Source: a virus
Virus record (IMG/VR): IMGVR_UViG_3300002514_000142
Span: 9,491-31,167 of that record
Direction: 5' to 3' (one strand)
DNA: 21,677 bases
The notes beneath the pieces were generated by a model, which did no database searches, had not been told where the DNA came from, and was given only the letters and a program-made list of their open reading frames with translations. Position numbers and translations under genes: made by a program. The first letter of the stretch is position 1, and the number at the start of each line of letters is the position of its first letter. Positions 6,718 to 14,784 of the stretch are shown here, one piece after another.

Positions 6718-6821
6718 GAGTCAGCCCACTGCGGTGGATAACTGATGGTCTGAAGTGTTGTAGAGATTGTGACAATCGTTTTTAACCTTTAACTTTAACA
6801 CCTTTCCAAAAGGAGCCAAAC
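6718..6821 (+). promoter_or_regulatory. Capsid gene leader with T7 gene 10-like 'epsilon' enhancer and strong RBS
   Basis: This is the largest non-coding gap in the window. It contains a weak CCAC/GTGG hairpin (6726-6737) and an inverted repeat GATTG-TGA-CAATC (6765-6777) followed by five T. Next comes the 9-mer TTAACTTTA at 6789-6797, and then AAAAGGAG ending seven bases before the capsid ATG. The 9-mer is identical to the 'epsilon' translational enhancer of the T7 gene 10 leader, also located shortly before the Shine-Dalgarno sequence of the capsid gene. A phage promoter is expected here by analogy with T7 phi10, but I cannot point to a consensus. The enhancer role is inferred. Confidence 0.5.
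6765..6783 (+). terminator. Weak inverted repeat with T-run, possible terminator or attenuator
   Basis: GATTG and CAATC form a perfect 5-bp stem with a TGA loop, followed by GTTTTT. The stem is short and AT-rich, so full termination is doubtful. It could act as a partial terminator before a capsid promoter, as an RNA-processing site, or be incidental. Confidence 0.25.
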
Positions 6822-7817
6822 ATGGCTATGGTAACTTCCCGTTCGGGACAGGCTAATGGAACAGGCGATCAGAATGCATTATTTCTAAAAAAGTTTGCCG
6901 GAGAAGTTCTCTCGGTATTTGAAGAAAATAACGTAATGATGCCTTTGCACACAGTCCGAACGATTGAAAGTGGAAAAAGCGCACAATTTCCTGCAATTAA
7001 AACAGCAAGTGCTACTTACCACACCCCCGGCGAATCACTGATCACAGATCAAGATGCCGGTTCTTCTGACTACTTGTCAAACATTAAGCACAACGAGATC
7101 GTTGTAACGATCAACGACCTCTTAGTAAGTTCTTGCTTCATTCCACGTATTGACGAGGCAAAAAATCACTATGATGTCAGAGGCGAATATACACGCCAAA
7201 TGGGCGCGGCGCTCGCAATAGAAGCCGATAAAACTCTTATCAACTACGGTCTTGTAGGCGCTCGCGCTGCTGCTGACCGCTTTGGTGGTACGGACTACAT
7301 CGGTTCTAAAATTGATATTGGGTCAGGACCTACCGGTACTGAACTTGTTGCCGGTATCGTTGATGCTGCTCAGACGTTGGACGAAAACGACATTCCTTCA
7401 ACTGATCGTTATTGCGTACTCACTCCTGCTAACTATTACAAGATGGTCGAAGAGAACAAAGATGCTATCAACCGTGACTACGGTAATGATGGTAATGGTT
7501 CTCTCGCTAGTGGTGTAGTTATGAGTGTTGCCGGTATCCGTATCTTCAAAAGCAATCACTTACCTACAGCAGATTGGGCGCCCGCAGCGGGTGACCTCGG
7601 TTCTGCTACAGCGGCTAGTTATGACTTTGTAGGTACAGCCGGTAGTGCAACAAACGCGCTAGTATTCCACCGCTCCGCACTTGCTACAGTTAAACTACTC
7701 GATCTCGCAGTAGAAACTGATTATCAAGTAGAGCGACAGGGTACACTTATGGTAGCGAAATACGCTATGGGTCATGACATTCTTCGCAACGAAGCGCTTG
7801 TCGAACTCGCAGTATAA
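6822..7817 (+). CDS. Major capsid protein, T7 gp10A-like
   Basis: Main shell protein of the head, 331 residues (T7 gp10A has about 345), expected to have the HK97 fold. Motifs shared with T7 gp10 are L-F-L-K-K-F-A-G-E-V-L near 22-32, S-G-K-S-A-Q-F-P at 50-57, H-Y-D-V-R-x-E-Y-T near 116, and H-R-S-A-L-A-T-V-K-L followed by the near-terminal A-K-Y-A-M-G-H near 311. The ribosome binding site is the strongest in the window (AAAAGGAG) and is preceded by an enhancer-like leader, and the gene is closed by a strong terminator; together these predict very high expression. I see no slippery site or extension frame like that giving T7 gp10B. Confidence 0.98.
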   Translation: MAMVTSRSGQANGTGDQNALFLKKFAGEVLSVFEENNVMMPLHTVRTIESGKSAQFPAIKTASATYHTPGESLITDQDAGSSDYLSNIKHNEIVVTINDLLVSSCFIPRIDEAKNHYDVRGEYTRQMGAALAIEADKTLINYGLVGARAAADRFGGTDYIGSKIDIGSGPTGTELVAGIVDAAQTLDENDIPSTDRYCVLTPANYYKMVEENKDAINRDYGNDGNGSLASGVVMSVAGIRIFKSNHLPTADWAPAAGDLGSATAASYDFVGTAGSATNALVFHRSALATVKLLDLAVETDYQVERQGTLMVAKYAMGHDILRNEALVELAV

Positions 7818-7828
7818 TTAGTCTTTCC

Positions 7829-7846
7829 TAGGCTAGTCCCTGCCTA
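7829..7846 (+). other. Small hairpin upstream of the main terminator
   Basis: TAGGC (7829-7833) pairs with GCCTA (7842-7846) around an eight-base loop, four bases before the main terminator stem. It may be part of the 3' end structure of the capsid transcript or a protective or processing element. There is no direct evidence of function. Confidence 0.3.
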
Positions 7847-7849
7847 TAC

Positions 7850-7884
7850 GGGGGTGGCGTTCTTCGGAGCGTCACTCCCTTTTT
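7850..7884 (+). terminator. Strong intrinsic terminator after the capsid gene (T-phi equivalent)
   Basis: Bases 7850-7862 pair with 7867-7879 in an uninterrupted 13-bp stem (ten Watson-Crick pairs and three G-U pairs) closed by a UUCG tetraloop with a C-G closing pair, followed by five T (7880-7884). This is a textbook rho-independent terminator. It occupies the position of T7 T-phi, directly after the major capsid gene and before tail tube A, so it should reduce transcription of tail and core genes relative to capsid. The 83-base gap also contains the AAAGGAA ribosome binding site of the next gene. Confidence 0.93.
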
Positions 7885-7900
7885 ATTAAAGGAAATTTAT

Positions 7901-8521
7901 ATGGGTCTTACAAGAACAACAGAACTAGAAGCAATTAATACCATGCTCAGTGTTATCGGTGAGGCACCTATAAACAGTCTTGACGCTTCGCAGCAAACCG
8001 CTGATGTGAGCATGGCAAAGAAATTATTAACAGAGGTATCCCGCGAAATACAGTCGGGTAGTTGGGATTTTAATAGGGAGTATGACGTTAGTTTAGTCCC
8101 CGATACCTCCAACAACATCACCATTGCTACTAACGTGGCGCGTATTGATGTTGAACCAGAGAACAGTACATCGTCAGGCACAAGCCCTATTCAATACATA
8201 CAGCGTGGCGAAAAACTGTATAACAAAACAGATAAAACATACACAATAACTGACACACTGAAATGCACTGTGACTTATATGTTGAGTTGGGAGGATTTAC
8301 CTCAAACAGCCCGACACTATATTATGATTAGAGCATCTCGTAAGTTTCAAGACAGGGTGGTTGGTAGTGAAAAGCATCACGGCTTTAACCAAATGGATGA
8401 GTACCAAGCCCTCGTTACCTTTAAGGATGCTGAGACAGATGGCGGCGACTTCTCAATCTTCGATAACTATGATGTTTACCGGGTCATTGATCGCGGCAAC
8501 GTCCGTGACAGGATATCTTAA
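7901..8521 (+). CDS. Tail tubular protein A, T7 gp11-like
   Basis: Adaptor ring between portal and nozzle, 206 residues (T7 gp11 has 196). The start T-E-L-E-A-I-N-T-M-L-S-V-I-G-E-A-P-I with the following V-S-M-A-K-K-L-L-x-E-V-S-R-E-I-Q-S segment is diagnostic of the family, as is W-x-F-N near residue 55. The C-terminal A-R-H-Y-I-M-I-R-A-S-R-K-F-Q-D-R stretch (near 140-155) also fits. AAAGGAA lies about seven bases upstream of the ATG. The stop TAA shares its last A with the ATG of tail tubular protein B, which suggests coupled synthesis of the two tube proteins. Confidence 0.96.
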   Translation: MGLTRTTELEAINTMLSVIGEAPINSLDASQQTADVSMAKKLLTEVSREIQSGSWDFNREYDVSLVPDTSNNITIATNVARIDVEPENSTSSGTSPIQYIQRGEKLYNKTDKTYTITDTLKCTVTYMLSWEDLPQTARHYIMIRASRKFQDRVVGSEKHHGFNQMDEYQALVTFKDAETDGGDFSIFDNYDVYRVIDRGNVRDRIS

Positions 8522-11004
8522 TGGCTTTAGTATCTAAAAGTATCTCCAATCTCATTGGCGGCGTAAGCCAACAACCGGACGCTGTTCGGTTTGATAACCA
8601 ATGTGACGCTCAGGACAATGCGTTCCCAAGCGTTCTTGATGGTTTAACCAAGCGCCAACCTACAGAGCATGTTGCAAACATAACAGGCGACTCCTCACCC
8701 CTTGATTTAACCAAGGATGCTGAGGACTTTTTTGTTCACACTATTAATAGGAGCGCAAGCAGTAGATACCTGGCGATACTGGAAGCAGACACCACCTCTT
8801 CAAACCTAAAGGTGGTTGATACAGATGGTACAGCAATTACAGTTACTGAAGCCACTACAGATGCTTTTGATTATTTACAAATCCACGCCGACAGTTCTCT
8901 AACCGCCGACACCGCTATTAGAGCCATTACAATCGCTGATTACACTTTTGTAGTTAATAGAACTAAGGTGGTTGAGATGGCTGCTGATGTGGTTACTGCT
9001 AGAAACCCAGAGGCGTTAGTCTTTGTTCGACAAGGTGCTTATGGTACTAACTATTCTTGGACGGTGGAACAAGACTCGGTTACTACTACAGACAACTACA
9101 CTACAAGTGATACCACTGCCTCGACAGTGAGTACCAAATATATTGCTGCTCAACTTATAACGACCCCTACGGGCTGTAACACCGTCACACAGTCCGGGAG
9201 TGTTCTCTGGATACAGAGTAGTGACACTACCGACTTTACTATAGATGGGTCGGATGGGATTGGGGACACCGGGCTTGCTGTGATTAAGGATGAGGTCCAA
9301 AGACTTACAGATCTTCCGACAGTAGCGCCGCACGGTTTCATAGTTAAGGTCGTGGGTGAAGCCACGGATACTCGTGATGATTATTATGTTAAGTTTGAAG
9401 CAGAGGATGAGACCTTCGGTAAAGGTGTGTGGAAGGAATCCACCCCTACTGGCATCACCTATAAGTTCGATGCTACCACAATGCCACACGTCCTTATTCG
9501 CAAGAATGCTACAGAGTTCTTATTTGCGGCTTGTGACGCTACAGACACTATCGGTCCTGATGCGGTGGCTAATGCTCTACTGCTCCCCGATTGGGGCGAA
9601 AGAAACTGTGGAGACGCAGAATCTAACAGTGATCCCACGTTTGTAACCAAGACAATCAACGATATTTTCTTATTCAAGAACCGTCTCGGTATCTTGGCTG
9701 ATGAGAACGTCATACTTAGTGAGTCGGCAGAGTTCTTTAACTTCTGGCGTACTACGGTCACCGCTGTGTTAGCGACTGATGCTATTGATATTGCTAGTAC
9801 ACATAGTACCGTCTCTATACTCACAGCCGCTATACCTTTCCACAAACAACTGGTTCTCTTCAGTGATCAGACTCAGTTCTTGTTAGGAAGTGCGGGCGCC
9901 TTATCACCTAACACAGTCACCATGACTAAGACAACTAACTACTCCTCCATTTCCCATATACGCCCCGTGACCACCGGACACTCCATATACTTCGGTTTTA
10001 ATAGAGGTGGTTATACAGGAATACGTCAATATTTCCTATCGGGGGATGCTGAGTCAATCTTTGATGCTGAGGATATCAGTGGACAAGTCCCTCAGTACAT
10101 CGAGGGAGACCTTAGAGACATGTCGGGCTCCTCTCACGAGGATATTCTGTTTGCGCTTACGAATGATAATCGAAACATGCTCTATGCTTACAAGTATTTT
10201 GATAGAGGCACTGAGAGGCTTCAGTCCTCTTGGTGCCGCTTCGTCTTTGCGGACGATGATGCGATTCTTGGTATAGAGTTTATAGATACAAGCCTTTATA
10301 TGGTGGTCAAGAGAACCGATGGGTTCTTCTTAGATAAACTTGAAATGGCTTCAGGATTGACAGATACGGGGTCTACTTATAGAACCCTGTTGGATAAGCG
10401 GTGCGACCAAAGCACAGCCACCCCTGTCTATGATATTGCCACCGATGAAACAACGATTACGTTGCCATATAAAGCCTATACGGCTTCTCCTATCGAGATG
10501 ATCACTAAGTCCGGGAGGCGTGTGACAATCAAGACACAGACCAATGCCTCCCCTACTATTGTTGTAGATGGGGACTTCTCCGCAACAGCGGCGGACACCA
10601 CCAATCGAACATACTTCATCGGTCAGAAATATGAAATGGTCTACACCTTCAGTGACGTTGTAATGAGAGAACCTAGCGACTTTGGTGGTCAGAATACGAT
10701 TGCTGAGGGCAGGGTACAGGTCCGTTACCTCACGCTTTCATATGCCTCAACAGGATACTTCTCGGTAGAAGTTACCCCCGACTATAGAGACAAAAGTACG
10801 CACCCGTTTACTGGTCGTATTTTAGGAGCGGGCAATAACTTAATAGGAAGCATTCCTTTAGATGATGGAAATTTCAAAGTACCTGTTTATTCTAAAGCAG
10901 ATCAGGTTACAATAGAATGTAAGAACGATACACCTCTCCCCTGCGCTATAAGCAGTGTTGAATTTGAGTTGTCATTAAATGCAAGAGCAAAACGATATTC
11001 TTAA
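8521..11004 (+). CDS. Tail tubular protein B (nozzle), T7 gp12-like
   Basis: Nozzle of the short tail, 827 residues (T7 gp12 has 794). Hallmarks are the N-terminal S-I-S-N-L-I-G-G-V-S-Q-Q-P-D with a following R-F segment (residues 7-24), A-D-Y-T-F-V-V-N-R near 145, the F-K-N-R-L-G-I-L-A-D-E-N-V-I-L-S-E-S stretch near 386, and a C-terminal beta-rich region ending with repeated S and A. Residues about 55-130 and 170-260 are rich in T, S and D, as in exposed beta-structures. The last 26 bases overlap the start of the next gene. No enzymatic motif is seen. Confidence 0.97.
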   Translation: MALVSKSISNLIGGVSQQPDAVRFDNQCDAQDNAFPSVLDGLTKRQPTEHVANITGDSSPLDLTKDAEDFFVHTINRSASSRYLAILEADTTSSNLKVVDTDGTAITVTEATTDAFDYLQIHADSSLTADTAIRAITIADYTFVVNRTKVVEMAADVVTARNPEALVFVRQGAYGTNYSWTVEQDSVTTTDNYTTSDTTASTVSTKYIAAQLITTPTGCNTVTQSGSVLWIQSSDTTDFTIDGSDGIGDTGLAVIKDEVQRLTDLPTVAPHGFIVKVVGEATDTRDDYYVKFEAEDETFGKGVWKESTPTGITYKFDATTMPHVLIRKNATEFLFAACDATDTIGPDAVANALLLPDWGERNCGDAESNSDPTFVTKTINDIFLFKNRLGILADENVILSESAEFFNFWRTTVTAVLATDAIDIASTHSTVSILTAAIPFHKQLVLFSDQTQFLLGSAGALSPNTVTMTKTTNYSSISHIRPVTTGHSIYFGFNRGGYTGIRQYFLSGDAESIFDAEDISGQVPQYIEGDLRDMSGSSHEDILFALTNDNRNMLYAYKYFDRGTERLQSSWCRFVFADDDAILGIEFIDTSLYMVVKRTDGFFLDKLEMASGLTDTGSTYRTLLDKRCDQSTATPVYDIATDETTITLPYKAYTASPIEMITKSGRRVTIKTQTNASPTIVVDGDFSATAADTTNRTYFIGQKYEMVYTFSDVVMREPSDFGGQNTIAEGRVQVRYLTLSYASTGYFSVEVTPDYRDKSTHPFTGRILGAGNNLIGSIPLDDGNFKVPVYSKADQVTIECKNDTPLPCAISSVEFELSLNARAKRYS

Positions 11005-11473
11005 ATTATTACCTTCCGGTATCCGATTTACTGAACCAGAAGATGTTGAGAAAATTTATAGAGACTTAAGACCGGAAGACCGAGCGGAGTGTATCGCAGG
11101 TCACGGCGACCCCCTAGAGTGCCTACAACGGGGCTATGAAAACTCTAAATATTGTTTTACCGGCTCTGTCAATGACAAGCCCTACATGATATTTGGTGTT
11201 GGTGAGGTTGAGGAACATGAGGGCGCCGGTGTAGTGTGGATGTTAGGAACAACCGCAATAAATGCCGAGGCTCGCTTTCATTTTCTAAAGCGTTCTAGGT
11301 TTTGTGTAGAGAACCTTTTACATAAAGATTTTCCGTTATTGTTTAATTGTGTGGATGCGAGAAATACCGTCCATATTAAATGGCTCAAGTGGTTAGGCTT
11401 TAAGTTTATTAACTTACACCTAAACTACGGAGTCGCAAAGTTACCTTTTTACGAATTTGTGAGGATAAAATAA
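10979..11473 (+). CDS. GNAT-fold-like virion morphogenesis protein, T7 gp13-like
   Basis: A 164-residue protein in the position of T7 gene 13, between tail tube B and the gp14-like gene. The C-terminal half reads D-A-R-N-T-V-H-I-K-W-L-K-W-L-G-F-K-F, equivalent to the N-T-x-H-I-x-x-L-K-x-x-G segment of T7 gp13 and typical of the last part of GNAT acetyltransferase folds. Upstream, V-G-E-V-E-E-H and V-V-W-M-L-G-T-T fit the central beta-strands. gp13 is needed for T7 particle morphogenesis; no acetylation activity is established for it, so acetyltransferase activity here is uncertain. The start lies 26 bases inside the tail tube B gene and no good Shine-Dalgarno sequence is visible, so coupling is likely. 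Confidence 0.8.
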   Translation: MQEQNDILKLLPSGIRFTEPEDVEKIYRDLRPEDRAECIAGHGDPLECLQRGYENSKYCFTGSVNDKPYMIFGVGEVEEHEGAGVVWMLGTTAINAEARFHFLKRSRFCVENLLHKDFPLLFNCVDARNTVHIKWLKWLGFKFINLHLNYGVAKLPFYEFVRIK

Positions 11474-11474
11474 T

Positions 11475-12233
11475 ATGTGTGATCCAGTATCGGCGGGGAT
11501 AGGTCTTGCAGTGGGTGGCGGCGTCATGGGCTACATGGGACAGAAGAAAGCCGCCAAGCAACAAAACGCCTACAACCAACAACAATACGCTCAGGAGATG
11601 GCATACAGAGCGGAGCAAGAAGCATACCAACTAGAGCAATATCTAGAGAACGCTGAAAGAGCCGCAGATGATGTTAGAAGAAACTACAAAGAGATTGATC
11701 AGCGCATCCAAGAAGAGGGTGTTGTGGCTGCTTTAGAGATAGAAGAGTTCTTCCGTCAAGGGCGCCAGATGCAATCCTCCGAACTCAGTGTCGCTGCTGA
11801 ACGTGGTGTAGAAGGGGCGACTGTAGATAACCTAATGGATAACATTAAGTATACCGAGTTGCGAGCCATATCAAACGTAAAACAAGAGCAACAGTGGCGT
11901 TTGAACCAATATGCCGCCATGAAAGAACAGGTCGAAGCACAAGGAGAAGCAAGAGTGGAATCAATGAACCCTCAGCCCCTACCGCTCCCCGCGTTACCAC
12001 AGCATCAATCAGGACCAGACCCCTTCGCCACGATGCTTAACATCGGTTCTCAAGCGTTGGGAGTCTATAACGCCTTCGCTTCCGCCCCTAACCCTGTCGC
12101 CGCCACTACCCCTCTCACTACCCCCATGAATTATCATAGAGGCAATCTGTGGAGTGGGGGCATATCACAAGGCTCCTTCGGTATGCTAGGCGGCTATCGC
12201 CCTTATTCCGTACAACCAAGTTGGGTAAATTAA
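11475..12233 (+). CDS. Internal virion protein, T7 gp14-like
   Basis: Internal core protein ejected into the host envelope at infection, where T7 gp14 forms the outer-membrane pore. The 252 residues (T7 gp14 has 196) begin M-C-D-P-V-S-A-G, with Cys2 as in T7 gp14. A glycine-rich hydrophobic segment follows (about 8-24), then a long Q/E/A-rich helical region (about 25-165) with A-A-E-R-G-V-E-G-A-T-V-D near 107, the counterpart of the short glycine-bearing turn in this family. The C-terminus is proline- and glycine-rich and probably disordered. GAGGA lies nine bases upstream of the ATG. It sits in the gp13-gp14-gp15-gp16 order of T7. Confidence 0.85.
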   Translation: MCDPVSAGIGLAVGGGVMGYMGQKKAAKQQNAYNQQQYAQEMAYRAEQEAYQLEQYLENAERAADDVRRNYKEIDQRIQEEGVVAALEIEEFFRQGRQMQSSELSVAAERGVEGATVDNLMDNIKYTELRAISNVKQEQQWRLNQYAAMKEQVEAQGEARVESMNPQPLPLPALPQHQSGPDPFATMLNIGSQALGVYNAFASAPNPVAATTPLTTPMNYHRGNLWSGGISQGSFGMLGGYRPYSVQPSWVN

Positions 12234-12236
12234 TCT

Positions 12237-14774
12237 ATGTCTAAAGAAATACAATCAAGACTACCTAACCCCCAACGCTCTCTAACAAGTCTTTACTCAC
12301 GTCCAAACGCTACAGGACCTCAAGCCCCGGCTCCACTAGCCCGCCCCTCCACAACAAACTCAGAGATACAAATAGGCGATGCTTTAATGAACCTTGTGCA
12401 ACCTGTGACGCAATATGGCGTCAAGAGGGAGCAACAAGAGATAGAGATGCTACAGCAGCAAGAAGCCCTCAAGATTGACAAGATGAACATTGAGGAGCAG
12501 AGAAACTATCTTGCTAAACTAGCCCGTGAAGCGGAGCAGTATGGCACCATTGCACGAGGCAGTAACTTCTTTCGTATTAAGTTTGCCCAAGAACACGCCG
12601 CCTCTCAGATCATGCAAAACTCTTATCAAGATGCTTTATCAAAGCAGATTAATAAGTTCTCTGATCCAATGGCGCCGCAGGATGATTCTGCTCAGTTCGC
12701 ACTAGATACCTTCCAAACCATGCAGTTCCCTGGCTTCTATGCACAAGTAAAAGCCACAGAGATGTATGAGAAGATGTCGTCCGATTTCCAAACGGAAGTT
12801 CGTAGGCGCAAGGGTGCGCGTATGGTTGCCCAGAACAAAACAGATTTAGCAGAGGCTACTTATTCTGCCATCCAAAATCACTATGAAAACCCTACAGATA
12901 ACTCTTTTGAAAGTGTTATAGAACGCATTGAAGAGACTTCTAATAGTTATTATAAGGTAGAGGGGACAGCGGGTCGTGAGATAATAACCAGTGGTCTTAG
13001 TAAATTCTTCCAGACTAATATCGCTCAAGCAGTAGCGACCGCAGATAAGGAGGGGTTGGCTAGGCTAGAAAAACTGTTTGTAAGAATGGAGACCGATGAA
13101 AATGGAGAACCTTACAAAGAAGGTCCTTTAGCCTTTGGAGACTCCCAAGTTGACGTGTTTGACTCTATAGATACCTTATTTAGTAAGGCGCACGAGACCA
13201 TTAAGAAAAGCACTAACACAGACATGAAAGAGCAAGAGGAAAGAGTAGGCGACGCCATTAGCAGTTATTTATATAACATTACAGACCCAGATGTCTTAGA
13301 AAATAGCGCTGCTCTTTCGCAAGACCTCCGTACATATCTTGAAGACCCAGAACGTATGAAAGCGTCGAACTATTCACAGGAAGCCCTACAAAATGTAATG
13401 GTAGGTGAGTTTGCTACAAGACTTGACCGCTACAGAACACCCTTCGTATCTGATAAAGAAGAAGAAGACCGAGCGTGGGGTTTTGTCAATAATGAAGCAA
13501 TGTCAGCAGACGCTCGTAAGGCTGTAATTGCTACCCTTGATATAGACGAAAGAACAAAGACACAGATGAACTCAGTTATAGACGGACAGTTATCTAAAGA
13601 TGTCAAAGCAGATGCTACGTTGCATACCGGCGCTAAGGTAGAACTTGGTAACGCGAATGCGTCGTTTGAGATGGTTGCTGCGGTGATTCAGGATGAAATG
13701 GGAAACAGCGATCCGATGGCAGCCTCCGAGGTCCTGCAAGACTTAAATACCTGGAGTATGGACAAAGCAAAAGAGCATCTAAAAGCAGCGGTAGGTAATG
13801 ATTCGGAACGGGTAAGTTCTGTAAGAGAGCATATAAACAGTATTAATGAAACTATAAAATCCATAGTCGTAACCGAGGGAATGGATACGGTTTTTGATCT
13901 CAATATAGCGAGAGAAGCCGGTCTTCCTGAATCAGTTATCGCTGAGTTGGCGGCGGTGAATAGGGCGAAAGCAGGGCGCCGTTTGCTTCAAGAAAGAGCA
14001 GATACCCCTATCAAAGATGAAGTAGATTCAGCCGGTCTTTGGGGAGGATGGGCATGGCATCGTCCTATCTTTGATTATGCTCCAGAACTTAATGACCTGG
14101 TGTCACAAGATATGTCTCAAAGAAACCGAATAAAAGCAAACCGCCTTGTTGGTTTAATGGCAGAAGATGCTCCTAAGAAGATAGGCGAGATACTTTCTTT
14201 GTCCCAATCCGGGGAAACGGTGGCGTGGGCGAGACCTGGTATCGCCCTCTCGCCAGGGCTGTCCAGTGTACAAACGACTAAAACAATCTCTCCAGAAGGT
14301 ATCCAAGTAACCTATAGACCAGGACTCTTGAGCCAAGAGGACGCTGTGACAGAAATTGACGAAGCAGCCACTCAAGAATTTGTACAAGCCATACGAATCA
14401 ACGGGCTTACTAACGCCCAAATGAGAAGTAAAAACATCTACGGTCTTGATCCCGAAGCGTTCCCAGAACTTACAGACCCCCATCGAACCTTAATGGTTCC
14501 TAGAGAAAACTTTAAGGACGCCTTCATACAAATAGGTGCAGTCAACACTACTGATATGGATCAAGAAACCTTGTTTAAGGAAGTGGAAGCCAAATATGGG
14601 TCTAACGGAATCATCGAAGGCTATAAAGCCTATGTAGACATGGTAGGCGAAAAGGACGCCATAGGGTTCGACTACTTCTTACAGACCACTCTAGAAGGTA
14701 TCGGACGCTATACACTTGAATACCCTGATACAAAAACATTCAGAGAATTTAATAAAGACTTAGGAACTAAATAA
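12237..14774 (+). CDS. Internal virion protein, T7 gp15-like
   Basis: Core protein expected to be ejected with gp14- and gp16-like proteins and to line the periplasmic channel. It has 845 residues against 747 in T7 gp15. The first 45 residues are proline- and asparagine-rich. Residues about 55-100 form a Q/E-rich likely coiled coil. The remainder is mainly helical by composition, without signal peptide, membrane segment or enzyme motif that I recognise. Assignment rests on position between gp14- and gp16-like genes, on size, and on the helical, charged make-up; sequence motifs are weak. The ATG follows the previous stop by three bases (TAATCTATG), the same junction as at the portal gene, with no evident Shine-Dalgarno sequence. 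Confidence 0.82.
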   Translation: MSKEIQSRLPNPQRSLTSLYSRPNATGPQAPAPLARPSTTNSEIQIGDALMNLVQPVTQYGVKREQQEIEMLQQQEALKIDKMNIEEQRNYLAKLAREAEQYGTIARGSNFFRIKFAQEHAASQIMQNSYQDALSKQINKFSDPMAPQDDSAQFALDTFQTMQFPGFYAQVKATEMYEKMSSDFQTEVRRRKGARMVAQNKTDLAEATYSAIQNHYENPTDNSFESVIERIEETSNSYYKVEGTAGREIITSGLSKFFQTNIAQAVATADKEGLARLEKLFVRMETDENGEPYKEGPLAFGDSQVDVFDSIDTLFSKAHETIKKSTNTDMKEQEERVGDAISSYLYNITDPDVLENSAALSQDLRTYLEDPERMKASNYSQEALQNVMVGEFATRLDRYRTPFVSDKEEEDRAWGFVNNEAMSADARKAVIATLDIDERTKTQMNSVIDGQLSKDVKADATLHTGAKVELGNANASFEMVAAVIQDEMGNSDPMAASEVLQDLNTWSMDKAKEHLKAAVGNDSERVSSVREHINSINETIKSIVVTEGMDTVFDLNIAREAGLPESVIAELAAVNRAKAGRRLLQERADTPIKDEVDSAGLWGGWAWHRPIFDYAPELNDLVSQDMSQRNRIKANRLVGLMAEDAPKKIGEILSLSQSGETVAWARPGIALSPGLSSVQTTKTISPEGIQVTYRPGLLSQEDAVTEIDEAATQEFVQAIRINGLTNAQMRSKNIYGLDPEAFPELTDPHRTLMVPRENFKDAFIQIGAVNTTDMDQETLFKEVEAKYGSNGIIEGYKAYVDMVGEKDAIGFDYFLQTTLEGIGRYTLEYPDTKTFREFNKDLGTK

Positions 14775-14784
14775 AGAGACCCTT

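Noticed and set aside
6718-6821. A T7-type promoter before the capsid gene
   Set aside because: Expected by analogy, but no 23-base T7-like consensus or repeated motif shared with another gap could be found by eye.
7780-7830. A programmed frameshift giving a gp10B-like capsid extension
   Set aside because: I found no convincing slippery heptamer near the stop, and the strong terminator begins about 30 bases after it, leaving little room for an extension.
9016-9489. A 157-codon ORF on the - strand
   Set aside because: It lies wholly inside the well-matched tail tube B gene, no other gene is on this strand, and its composition is typical of a shadow frame.
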